DNA of 64,000 nt from Castanea sativa (lineage: Eukaryota > Streptophyta > Magnoliopsida > Fagales > Fagaceae). Made by a program: the position numbers and the translations under genes. This document shows, one piece after another, positions 22,236-31,849 of this stretch (within the stretch, counting starts at the first letter, position 1; every line of letters begins with the position of its first letter). The notes under the pieces were generated by a model. The model saw only the letters and a list, made by a program, of their open reading frames with translations. It searched no databases and was not told where the DNA came from. The stretch covers positions 23,510,658 through 23,574,657 of the forward strand of contig NC_134024.1 of NCBI RefSeq assembly GCF_040712315.1, given 5' to 3'.

Positions 22236-23125
22236 AATATCATGTCAAAATCATATGCAGCAGAAAAGTAAATAAGACAAGATATGATGACCTAGGAAAA
22301 CCAATGAAACTAACCAGTTTCACAGTAAAAAATCTGGGGGGAAACCTTCCCAAAAAGCAATCCACTATAGTAAAGAGAAGTTTCAGATCTAGTACAAAAC
22401 ATTTGTCCCTAGACTCTACAATCCCCGTATATGAACTCACAGCAGAAACCTTCTACCGCTTTAGAACCTCTAAACTCTTCAATATATGAACGCCACCCTT
22501 TGATGCACAGATCTCAGTACGTGACTAACTCCTTTGTACGAATCCCAGTACATGACTCACTCACCAACTTGAAGAAGAAGAATGTTGGCTGCAAAGTTCT
22601 TCACTTTATCATCAATGAAGATCAAGAAGCACTTGGTTACAAAACCCTAAGGCGTAAAGACGCAGTAACTTCTTTCTGAGAGAATAAGGCTTCGGTCACC
22701 TTTTGCATATATTCTCTTGGTATTCTCTTATGTGACAGCCTCTAAAATAAGCCTTATTTATGCCTAGGGTTGTGAGAAAAGAAACCCTACACCAATACAA
22801 AAGCATGGGCCGAAAATTAGATTTGAAAATTTTGATTTCCGTAACCTCGATAGATACCACAATAGATAGCAGGTGTCGAGCCTCATTAAACCTCGATAGA
22901 TAGCTATCTGTCGAGCAGCTGTCTGCAGGTGTCGAGCTATCTATCCAGCTTTAGTGAACACCTTTTCTTCACTTGTTTCTTGGTCCAATATTCATGGCTT
23001 TAATACTAGACTTGAACAACATGTTTTTTGAAGTATAAAACATATCTTAGATCTACCCAATTACAAGTAAAGTGCGTTTTGTCAAAGGATTAGTCAACTA
23101 CATAAAATATGTCTTTAACAATAAA

Positions 23126-23510
23126 AGGGGCAAAGCATTAGCCAAGAAAGGCATTCAGAAAAAAGCACTTAATATACTAGAAAAGACACTAGAAAGAGAG
23201 CCATCAGCTTGAAATAGAGTGAAGAATGAGATACTGTAAAAGATCCTACAAAAAATACTTAAGGATACACTTGGATTCAAGGGGATTCAAACTTCACAAG
23301 TCTTGGAAGCCCAAAGAGAGCTATCTAAGTTTGTGATTTTTGAACGTTATTGAGCCTTGTGATATATCCCAGTAGATTAGCACCTGGTATTCAAACACTT
23401 AATATAATGAAACATATTACCACTTCATTTTGAGGATCTCTGACTTTCTTTTATTTGCACCCATTTAGTTTATTTGCTATTTCTTAGTTGTTCACTCAAC
23501 CAATAAATAT
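23126..23510. repeat. Unclassified repeat, right half
   Basis: This is the continuation of the block ending at 11829, identified by the ATAAA duplication. It has no reading frame; phrases such as CCCAGTAGATTAGCACC and CTTGGATTCAAGGGG give no family. It ends at a TA microsatellite. Confidence 0.4.
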
Positions 23511-23533
23511 GTATATATATATATATATATATG
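23511..23533. repeat. (TA)n microsatellite
   Basis: About eleven TA units. Confidence 0.85.
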
Positions 23534-23744
23534 TTTATGTATATTTATGTTGTGGAGTTCATGTATTGTGCATAGATTGGCTTGTAAAACAGGCCATCAA
23601 AGCCACGGTGAGTCAAGCCCAGTCCACTAACCATCACAAACATCCTTTGGAAGCCTAAGATCCCCCTAGCCCATTAGGTTTGGGCATTGTCCAAAGCAAG
23701 AACTCACAATGATTAACTTGAATATCTTTCAAGAAACTAAGAAT

Positions 23745-25260
23745 CTAGACAATTTGACAAACAACTATTGCCATGGAATGATACCCTGCCTTAGCTGAAG
23801 ATCTACTCATTGTATGTTGTTTCTTTGACTTCCATGAAATCATTGCATCACTAAGAAACATACATTATCTAGTGGCTGATCTCCTAGTATCAAGACAAGA
23901 TAACCAACTAGAGTATGCAAATCCCTTAGGATGAAGTTCTAACTTGCTAGAAAAGAGTAACCCTTGCCCTAGAGTACCCTTTAGGTACTGTAAAATTCTA
24001 TTAGCTACGATAAGATATGGCTTTCTAGGTTTGGACATGAATTGACTTAACCTGTAAAGTAATGTCTGAGTTTGTAATTGTTAGATAGAGCAGCCTATTG
24101 ATCTGCCTTTGATAAGAACTTGGATCCTTCAACACTACACCTTGAAACTTGCTTAATTTTAAGTTTTGTTCTATAGGAGTCTTAGCTGGTTTGCAACCTA
24201 GTAGACCTACATTACTCAACAGCTCTAGAGTTACTTTATTTGGCATTAGTGAATTCCCAATTCTGACTTTGCAATTCCAAGACCAAGAAAGTATTTCAGA
24301 TCACTAAAATCTTTAAGTTTGAATTGTTTATCCAACAAAACTTTTAACTCTACAACTACTTGTTGATCATCACTAGCTATTGAGATGTCATCAACATAGA
24401 ACAATAATGCAATGAAAGAGTCTAAACTCTTCTTTGTGATCAAGGAATAATCTGATTTGGATTGTTTAAAACCCAAATGCAAAAGAGTAGTGGAGAAATT
24501 TGAGAACCATTGCCTTGAGGCCTGTTTTAGGTAGGGGTGTGCGCAGGTCGAATTGGGCAGGTAAAAGCCAATATTTCTATCCAATCTGCCACTAGCAGGT
24601 TGGAAAAATTCCAATCCACCACTGACTCACCAAAGCCTAAATTTGACGGATTGGTTGCAAATTTTGGCGGTTTTAACTTCGCGGGCTAGGTGGGTTACGG
24701 GTTGGCATTAACAATGCTATTTTTCTAAAAAAATTATCACAATATATAATTTATTATTGCATAATCTCAAAATATAACTAATGCACACACAAAATAAAGG
24801 CAGATTTTATTGAATAATTTCAATTCTAACAAAAACATAGGGTCAATATAAAAGAGATATATCATATCTAATAGACCTTGTCTCCACAAAAAAGGAAAAA
24901 GAAAAAGAAAAAGAAAAAATAGTAGGCAACAGCCTTACACAACATCCATGGCCAACAAACACTTCATGGGCACCATTTTAGCCACAAGTGAGAAGGTCTC
25001 AATGTAGTCAAGCCCTTCTTTCTGATTAAAACCATTAGTCACTAGTCTGACCTTAAACCTTTCCATAGTCTCGTCTGCTTTATATTTGATTTTATATTCC
25101 CACTTGCACCCAATAGCTTTCTTACTAGGGGGAAGTGAAGTAAGAGAACATGTATGATTTTCCTCTAAAGCTTGAATCTCATTAGCCATAGCCTCTCCCT
25201 CTACTGAGGATCTAGAACAACTTGATGATAATATTTGGGTTCCACAATGGAAGAGATCAT
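23745..25260 (-). pseudogene. Ty1/Copia RT and RNase H, broken
   Basis: Reading minus, RT begins at about 25190 (EIQALEENHTCSLTSLPPSK, then GCKWEYKIKYKADETMERFK). It is interrupted at 24925-24537 and resumes with [20 protein letters not shown], the catalytic [12 protein letters not shown] (about 24400) and [15 protein letters not shown]. The RNase H side follows after a frameshift: KPYLIVANRILQYLKGT, then AYSSWLSCLDTRRSATR, where the usual ADSDW is altered. KSKKQHTMSRSSAKAGYHSM completes it near 23770. About 90 codons of RT are missing at the insertion. It is non-functional. Confidence 0.9.
24537..24925. mobile_element. hAT-like non-autonomous element interrupting Copia pol
   Basis: The left end TAGGGGTGTGCGCAGGTCG has the TAGGGGTGT start common in plant hAT elements, with GC-rich GGGCAGG and GGGTTACGGG motifs and then AT-rich sequence. 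The right end is unclear, in an A/G-rich run near 24900. No 8-bp TSD could be confirmed, and some flanking RT sequence has been lost. Confidence 0.4.
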
Positions 25261-25304
25261 ACCACAGAAATGTCTATGATTGGTACTTCAAGTTAGAAAA
25301 CTTA

Positions 25305-26188
25305 GGCCCTGTTTGGTTTGGAGGTCACTCATCACTCATCACCCATCACTCATATCTACTCACTCAAACTTCTAACTTAATTCTTATAACTCTAACTCAA
25401 ATAAACCCATAACTCTACTTGGTGGGTTGTTTGGGTGGAATATCTCAATGGGTTTTCTAATTCAAAAACTTAGCTTTATGTCACTCACTAGGTCCCACAA
25501 AAATTTATTGCAGAGCAGGTGTATAGAGGCAATTTGGCCTACCCCCGTTGTCTCTCTCTCTCTCTCCTTTTCACACCCATTCCACAACTCCACACTCTCT
25601 ACATAACTTCAACACTCTCTGACCTCAACAGTGTCTCCACTCTCTCACCACCGATCATCAACTCTTCAAACCCTCACTCCGCCTTTCATAAAATGAGAAC
25701 CAACTTCGGCAAAGAAAAAAAAAAAAACCGGACCCAGATACGTGAAGAGCAGAGCAGATGAAGCCCAGGAAACTTTTCTCACCTTTCAGTACAAGAACAA
25801 AGCAATATGTGAAAGTGAAGCGAGAAAATGAGAGTCAATGAGATGATTGCACTAAAGCTGAAATTGAATAGTGCATATGATCTTTGGCTCCATAACTTCA
25901 CTGGCATTTGCTCTACATGTGATGGGAATTGACCTTCGGCTGGGACCCACTTGCCTTTAGTTAATTACAACTTTGCCACCGTCACCCATAACTCATGCTC
26001 TGGAAACAAGCAAAAGGTGTTTTCATTTTCCATCACTCTAACTCACTTTTTTGAGTTATGAGTGATGGAAAGTGAGAAACCAAAACAAAGCCAAACAAGC
26101 ACAAATGGTGTGGGTCCCACTAAAAGTGAGTGATGGGTGATGAGAATTGAGTAATGGGTTATGAGAATTGGGCAAACCAAACATGGCC
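25305..26188. mobile_element. Tourist-like (PIF/Harbinger) MITE, 884 bp
   Basis: The ends GGCCCTGTTTGGTTTGG and, inverted, GGCCATGTTTGGTTTG are flanked by TTA on both sides (25302-25304, 26189-26191). Subterminal TCACTCATCACCCATCACTC recurs inverted near the right end. A CT-rich core (about 25545-25570) holds only an unrecognised 80-codon ORF. TTA plus this TIR is diagnostic of PIF/Harbinger. Confidence 0.85.
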
Positions 26189-26289
26189 TTAGTCTACCTA
26201 AATTGCTATGGCCAACAATGTTTCATTTGCATCATAGAATTCTACTCCTCTAGCAGGTATTGATATATTGCCTCATGGATCATAAATAG

Positions 26290-26350
26290 AACTGCTTATG
26301 AAAATGATATTTGGGCTATAGACACAGGTGCATTAGATCACACAAAAACT
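26290..26350 (+). pseudogene. Copia protease scrap
   Basis: Plus-strand AYENDIWAIDTGALDH corresponds to the Copia protease motif (W-x-IDTGASDH). Only about 20 codons survive. It is in the opposite orientation to the Copia RT at 23745-25260, so it is a different insertion. Confidence 0.55.
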
Positions 26351-27499
26351 ACCTTTTTGTCTTGTCTCTAACACGATGAATTACATAGTTGACTTAACAC
26401 ATTTTGATTCAGCCCAAAACCGTGAGTTACATGGCCAGCTCTACATTTTTTGTGGCATAAGGCGACAATTTAAAGTGAGGCCATTTATTAAGAGTTATTT
26501 AGTTTCTTTCAGTATCCCAATGGTAGGTTTTGTTGATCACTTCTTTGTGAAAATCCATTAATTTGTATTTTGTTTTAAAAAAAAAAAATTAACTTCGATT
26601 GAATTGGTTTCTTTGCACTAATACCACCATGATCATGCTAAAATCATGAAATATTAATCATGTTATTGTCATGGTAAATGTCTTTCATGCAAATTATGGT
26701 CACGTTTCTATGAAGTTATTTCACGTGTAAAGTATTTCAATTCTAAAATAATTTTTCAAAAAAACTTGTAAACTTTAAATGGTGTGGTTTCTTGAGTACC
26801 TCAATTCAGTTTCAAATAGATTATTTTCATATCTCTCTCAAATTCATAGTCCGGAAAAATAGGGTCTAGTATAGGACTGACTTAATACAATTTGGGGTCA
26901 GAAGCAAATGTAAAATATATCGTTACTTAATAATTTATAAGTGATACATGAATTAGAAAAAAAAAAAAATCCAACCTTTTCTACAGTTTAATATATTAAT
27001 TGGATTATTTATAAAACATATTTTAAGACTTTTAGTTCTAAAAATATTGAAACAATTAGTAATAAAATAAATATAATATTTTAGATGGTCATAGTATCTC
27101 TTAGGCCTTAGCAATGTTTTACTTCAGTTATTGAAAAATGAATTTGTATCGAAAACTATTAATTTTAATTTTAATTTTGATAGAGAGAGAAAGGAAGAAT
27201 AAAATTTTCGGAAGATTAAAAATTTTTACAATCTTAAACTAATCCAAACATTGTGAAACATGTTAATAAAATGTTGAACATTTAACGAAAGTATAATATT
27301 TAAAAAAAAAGAAGAAGAAGGCATTTGCCTAAATGGTCTAATGGTTGAGCTGCCCTTGCGTGAGGATGGCCAATTCCAATGGGTAATAGATAGGTACTCG
27401 ACCCAAAACTTCCAAGTATTACCTAAGATGTTATGGGTAAAGAGAATCAGGCTGGATTTGGGCAAAAATGTAAATTTTCTGGTCTGGTATGAGTATTAC

Positions 27500-27547
<48 letters not shown>

Positions 27548-27693
27548 CTATTAATAATAGGCTTATTATAGCCCTGCAAGGCTGATAAATCCACCAACAA
27601 GACCAATAACAAGAACATGGCTAGTACATCAAAAATGAATGCTAAATGGAGAATTCAACTTAGAAATGAAGGTGATTATTCAACTGTGAACTA
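26351..27693. other. Gene-free AT-rich region with a GA microsatellite
   Basis: No sustained reading frame. A (GA)n tract of about 45 bp lies at 27502-27546. Around 27336 a phrase AAATGGTCTAATGGTTGAGC recalls a tRNA/SINE A box, but no B box follows at the right distance. Confidence 0.4.
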
Positions 27694-28372
27694 CTCTCTC
27701 TATTCTAATTTATTTGTCTTGTTTTAAAAATCAAACTTTTTACCATTGCTCGCCCTTAGTGCGGTGGTCACTCTATAAGTATAAATACTTGTGGGGTGTG
27801 GGGCACGGGCCGAGATTCAAGTTTCTAGGAGGGAGCTTCACACACATATATATACTTAGATTAGGCTAGAGTAGAAATTCTATCTTGTATAAAAAAAAAA
27901 AATCAAACTTTTTAAGAAAACATAATATATTGTCTTGTCTACCTTAAAAAAATGCATAAGTTTCCAAAATTACCCTTAAATAAATTTATCAAAAAATAGG
28001 AATATTAAATTTAAAATTATAGTCACAAAAATCTGCTCCTTATCAGTATTAACATTTTCGAAATTACATAGCACAAATTGTAACTTATCCTCTTAATCAA
28101 ATTTGGAAAATCTACAACTACCACAATACAAAAACTATTGGGTATTGGCTCCAACAAATTTTGGATTACTTCAAATACAAATTCTAGTTTATCTTTTTAA
28201 TCAATACTGATTTTTTAAATATTTGTTGGTTTTCTTTTTAAATGGTTTTGGAAATAAAGTAGGAGCATAATAGGAATATTAGTAAATTAATAACTTCTAA
28301 TTTTAGAAATAGTACCATATTTTGGGATATCCGAAATTGAAAGAGAGGACAAACAAACTGGGATAGAGAGAG
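27694..28372. mobile_element. Stowaway-like MITE carrying a SINE
   Basis: The ends CTCTCTATTCTAATTTATTTG and, inverted, CTCTCTCTATCCCAGTTTG lie between TA dinucleotides (27692-27693, 28373-28374). The interior matches the Stowaway at 8681-9036 (AAACTTTTTAAG..., AATAAATTTATCAA). The MITE is interrupted by the SINE at 27742-27897. Confidence 0.8.
27742..27897 (+). mobile_element. tRNA-derived SINE with target-site duplication
   Basis: About 155 bp starting CCATTGCTCGCCC with an A-box-like segment (TTAGTGCGGTGGTC) and a B-box-like segment (CCGAGATTCAAG), ending in poly-A. The Stowaway sequence AAATCAAACTTTTT appears on both sides (27728-27741 and about 27899-27913), a 14-15 bp duplication made by target-primed insertion. 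It is short and non-coding, and relies on LINE machinery. Confidence 0.8.
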
Positions 28373-28375
28373 TAT

Positions 28376-28695
28376 CTATTATAACCTCGAGCTACTACTA
28401 CAAATGTTAGACTTTTTTGTAATGGTACTTTGGTTATATAATGCATTATAAGCCTGTTTAAAAACTCTATATATTACTTTCATGTTTGTATATTTTAATA
28501 AGTATTACTGTTTCTTAAAAAAAAAATATAGGAATGTATATTCCACATCAGTTGTGTGTGTTAGAGTTTTAGTTCTTTTAACCTTAGGTTACTACTACAA
28601 AAGTTAGATTTTTTTGTTGTGGTACATTTAAAAAATTCTATATATTACTTTTATTCTAATAAGTATTTCTGTTTCCTTTAAAAAAAAAAAAAAGA
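28376..28695. repeat. Local direct duplication
   Basis: A unit of about 120-140 bp containing TACTACTACAAA, TTAGA-TTTTTTTGT, CTATATATTACTTT and AATAAGTATT-CTGTTTC occurs at about 28387-28516 and again at 28585-28680. Confidence 0.6.
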
Positions 28696-29144
28696 AAAAA
28701 AGAAGAAAAAACTGTGAACTATCTAATGTCACGACGCTTAAGATGAATATGGACCCTATATGGGCGTTATACAGTATTGCACTGGCAATAATCTTAAGAT
28801 GAATATGGACGTTATACACTCTAAGATCAATACCATCCCTTAGAAGTTTTCAGCAAATGCTGCCATGTTCCAAGGTAGCAGCAATCCTATGTGCACGCTG
28901 ATATAGCACAGGGACTCACATGAGTAGTTAAAGACCCTGTGTTCATGTTTCATATTAGCGAGACAATTACTCCATTTCCAAACTAATAATTCCACATTTA
29001 CAAAACGTTTTGAAGTGCCACTATGCTGGGGCCACTTCTTTTAGGGTTAAATTTAGTGTGAATTTTAGAATGAAAATAAAAATTGATCGCATGATAGGGC
29101 CAATGTTTTTAGCTCCTTCAATATGGGGTTTTGGGATTTAGTTT
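28696..29144. other. Gene-free spacer
   Basis: A short repeat of CTTAAGATGAATATGGAC occurs at about 28738 and 28793. Nothing else stands out. Confidence 0.4.
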
Positions 29145-29543
29145 GAACAAAGTTTCTTTCTAAACTAGTTTGGAGAGAAACCCTATAAACTCATCATATA
29201 TATTTATATTGAGTGTGAATTTTGAAAATCTAATCGTTAGATTGCATGTTCTTATTACATCCATAATGCTTACTAAATTTCAAGAAAATCAAAGATTAAT
29301 TGCTATGTCATCAAATAAATGTTATAATTTCAAGCTTTTGTAATCTAAAGTTGTATATAAAAAATAAGTTAATTGATTAAACAATAAATAATATCCGATT
29401 TGAACGAAATTTGATATGTATGTTAAGAACATAAGGAACATGAAATTCAACAGTTAGATTTTCAAAATTCATACCCAAAAAGGAAATATATGAGAAGTTT
29501 CAAGAGTTTCTCTTTAAACTAGTCTGGAGAGAAACTTTGTTCA
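29145..29543. mobile_element. MITE with TIRs of about 120 bp
   Basis: Left GAACAAAGTTTCTTTCTAAA and, inverted, right GAACAAAGTTTCTCTCCAGA begin arms that stay alignable through ATGAATTTTGAAAATCTAA. The interior is AT-rich and non-coding. No clear TSD was found. Confidence 0.65.
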
Positions 29544-29734
29544 TTCAATTTGACTTGGAAAAGATATATGACTAGTACTACAGATACAACGTTGAAACTT
29601 GGAAGTCATATAAACTGATGCACGATACGGAACGAACTTGACAAAGTAGATTCAAGAGATTGCATTATACAACTTGTCACCAAGATTTGGGCAAAATTTG
29701 CCAAAAAACATGTTTTTAGAAAAAATTTAGGAAA

Positions 29735-29935
29735 GTAGCACACAGACGAAATTAATTAGTTAAGTAGATTGTTTTTTGAACTTGAGTTTGTCACACTTGA
29801 GTTTGGGTTGGAACTTGAGTTTGACAAACTCGAATTCTAATTAGTATTGGTGCATATTGCTTGGAACTCAAGTTTGACAAACTCGAGTTTCAAAAACAGT
29901 CTACTTAATTAATTAAGTTCAGTTGCATGCTATTC
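29735..29935. mobile_element. Small foldback element
   Basis: The arms containing TTAAGTAGATTGTTTTTTGA and, inverted, TTAAGTAGACTGTTTTTGAA can pair. Both also carry AACTTGAGTTTG/CAAACTCGAGTT motifs, giving a hairpin of about 200 bp. It is non-coding. Confidence 0.55.
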
Positions 29936-30990
29936 ACTATTTTTTCTTCTTCTCTAAAATGGTAATATTTAGCAAATTTTGCCCCAAGATTTGACTTTCA
30001 AAATGAAGGCATAGTTTGGACAGCAAAAGTTGTGGAATATGATTTTAGAATATATTTATAACAAGTCAGAAGTCCGAAGTAAATTTGATCCATTTAGTAT
30101 TCCTTTTGTATAATTTGTATTTTTGTCCGAATATAGTAAAAAATGTGAAACACTCTCCTATGATGAGGCCCATGAGGGACTGCTAGACAATCAATCCAAA
30201 GGAGAGCTAAATCATTCCTAGGTTGTACAATCGGTATTTGAATGTGACTAATATAGTAATATGGCCAAAATTTTCAAATTGAAACTCTAAATGTTACTAT
30301 TCAGTAGATATTGAATAGTAAATGTCTGTCTTATATTATCCCTTAGCATTCCATGATGTGAACCAATGGGGGAAAAAAAATTCATACATCCATTAAAAAA
30401 ATATTAAGAAAAATTGGTTTTTAGTTTAAAAGGGTTTGGACTGAAAATCACCTTTTTAACTTACAAGGAATCATGAAGACAGTGCCTCTGGTGGCCTTCC
30501 AAACTCCGATGACATCTCAGTTCTCTGGTTGGGTTACCTGAATGTTTGGGTTCTAATTTGGATGGGAACGTTAGGTTTTAATTTTCTAATTTTATGGGTT
30601 TTGATTGTGGTCCATTTCGGTCCCATTCTGGTCCATTTTGAAGTAATTGGGCTTCAAATTGATTCTCTGCCTTTTTTAGTTTTGGACTCGAAAATTCATT
30701 TTCCCCCCTTATTCTTGTGTCCAAAAGTTTGAAATTTTATTCTATTTGGGCCAAAACTCTTTAGTTTTGGGCTAAAAAATATAAATAAACTAGACATTAT
30801 AAACTAGAGATATGGGCCCTAAAAATACAATAAAGATGATAAATATTCACAAGATCACCTTAAAATTCAAGTTTCAATAATATAGGCATTATACTTATTT
30901 GAAAAGAAAAAAATGCTATAATTCTAAACTTATATAATAATTTATGTGATAAAAATTGTTTGCTTAAAATTCAAGTTTTGATAATATGGA
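29936..30990. other. Gene-free spacer
   Basis: AT-rich. The longest ORF (30529-30732) is a hydrophobic low-complexity product of T-rich sequence and has no recognisable features. Confidence 0.4.
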
Positions 30991-31166
30991 TTTGGCTTAC
31001 CTCCAGTACTTTTTCGACTAGACATCTTGTTAGTTTTTGCTTGAGATAGAATGGTGTGGTAGTGAGTTTTAATTTCCACATTTTATTTAGTTAGTGGGTG
31101 ATGTGATAGTTTTTCATTAAAAACAAAAAGATATTCTAGTTAGAAAAACATTGAAGGTAAGCTAAA
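30991..31166. mobile_element. Small MITE, copy 1
   Basis: The ends TTTGGCTTACCTCCAGTAC and, inverted, TTTAGCTTACCTTCAATG bound 176 bp. It is homologous to 58292-58465 (shared TTTAATTTTCACCTTTTATT-type core). The TSD is unclear. Confidence 0.65.
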
Positions 31167-31682
31167 CCCTAATAATATAGGCATTATAAATATTATGTGT
31201 GTTCTATATGAAATGCGGGTGCGTGTGTGTGTATATATTTTAATATTCTTGGATATGTTCAAATTAGTCAACTGATTATGGTATATATATATATTTTTTA
31301 AAAATCATTTTAATAGCATCTTCTCCATTTATATAAAACAACATTAATAATTATGTAATATAAATCTTTATATATTAAATTACATTATATATATATATAT
31401 ATAACTATGTATTATTGTTGGATACAAAATATATTATATATTCCATTACATAGAAATTATAAAAAAAAGTACTTTTGAATAACGCGCACTATTTAACCTA
31501 CAAATTATATATTATATTCTTGTAAAACAATTTTATTATATTTTTCTATGCATCACGTGGACTTGTGACTAATATATAATAGCGTGGAATGGAATATTAA
31601 TTATACCTTACCAATCAGCCAAATCTTTGACTATCACACCCATGTTTCCTTTGAAGTAGAAAAGGTGCAAATCAAATTGAGC
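31167..31682. other. AT-rich spacer
   Basis: Several TA dinucleotide runs (31280s, 31387-31402). No gene. Confidence 0.5.
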
Positions 31683-31840
31683 GGAAAATTATTAGGTACT
31701 CTCGAAGTATCATAAATACGTACTCTTCCCTCTCACATTAATAGTAGGTTCCACCATAAATTTAATTAGTGGAACCTACTATTCATGTGAGAGGGGGGAG
31801 TACATATTTATTGTACTCCGAGAGTACATAATAATTTTCC
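31683..31840. mobile_element. Hairpin MITE with TSD AAATTGAG(C/T)
   Basis: A 158-bp near-perfect palindrome with ends GGAAAATTATTAGGTACTC and, inverted, GGAAAATTATTATGTACTC. It is flanked by AAATTGAGC (31674-31682) and AAATTGAGT (31841-31849), a 9-bp duplication with one mismatch, which suits a Mutator-like MITE (or hAT if 8 bp). The transcript would fold as a long hairpin. Confidence 0.85.
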
Positions 31841-31849
31841 AAATTGAGT

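Larger units (their letters stand above)
11830..23120 (-). repeat. Solo LTR of Copia family A', split by a Gypsy insertion
   Basis: The LTR occupies 11830-11936 and 22241-23120, about 987 bp once the Gypsy element and one AATAT copy are removed. On plus it starts TGTTGGGC and ends TTTAACA. It is flanked by the direct repeat ATAAA at 11825-11829 and 23121-23125. The interior resembles the other family A LTRs: a CTCGATAGATAG/CTATCTGTCGAG palindrome cluster at 22845-22945 and CAAAGTTCTTCAC plus AAGGCGTAAAGACGCAGTA phrases. No PBS or PPT adjoins it, so it is a recombined solo LTR. Confidence 0.85.

Noticed and set aside
25519..25761. 80-codon ORF in the Tourist MITE
   Set aside because: It arises from CT-rich repeat sequence, lacks homology to PIF transposase and is bounded by MITE structure.
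27330..27400. tRNA gene or second SINE near AAATGGTCTAATGGTTGAGC
   Set aside because: Only an A-box-like phrase is present; no B box, cloverleaf or flanking duplication could be found.
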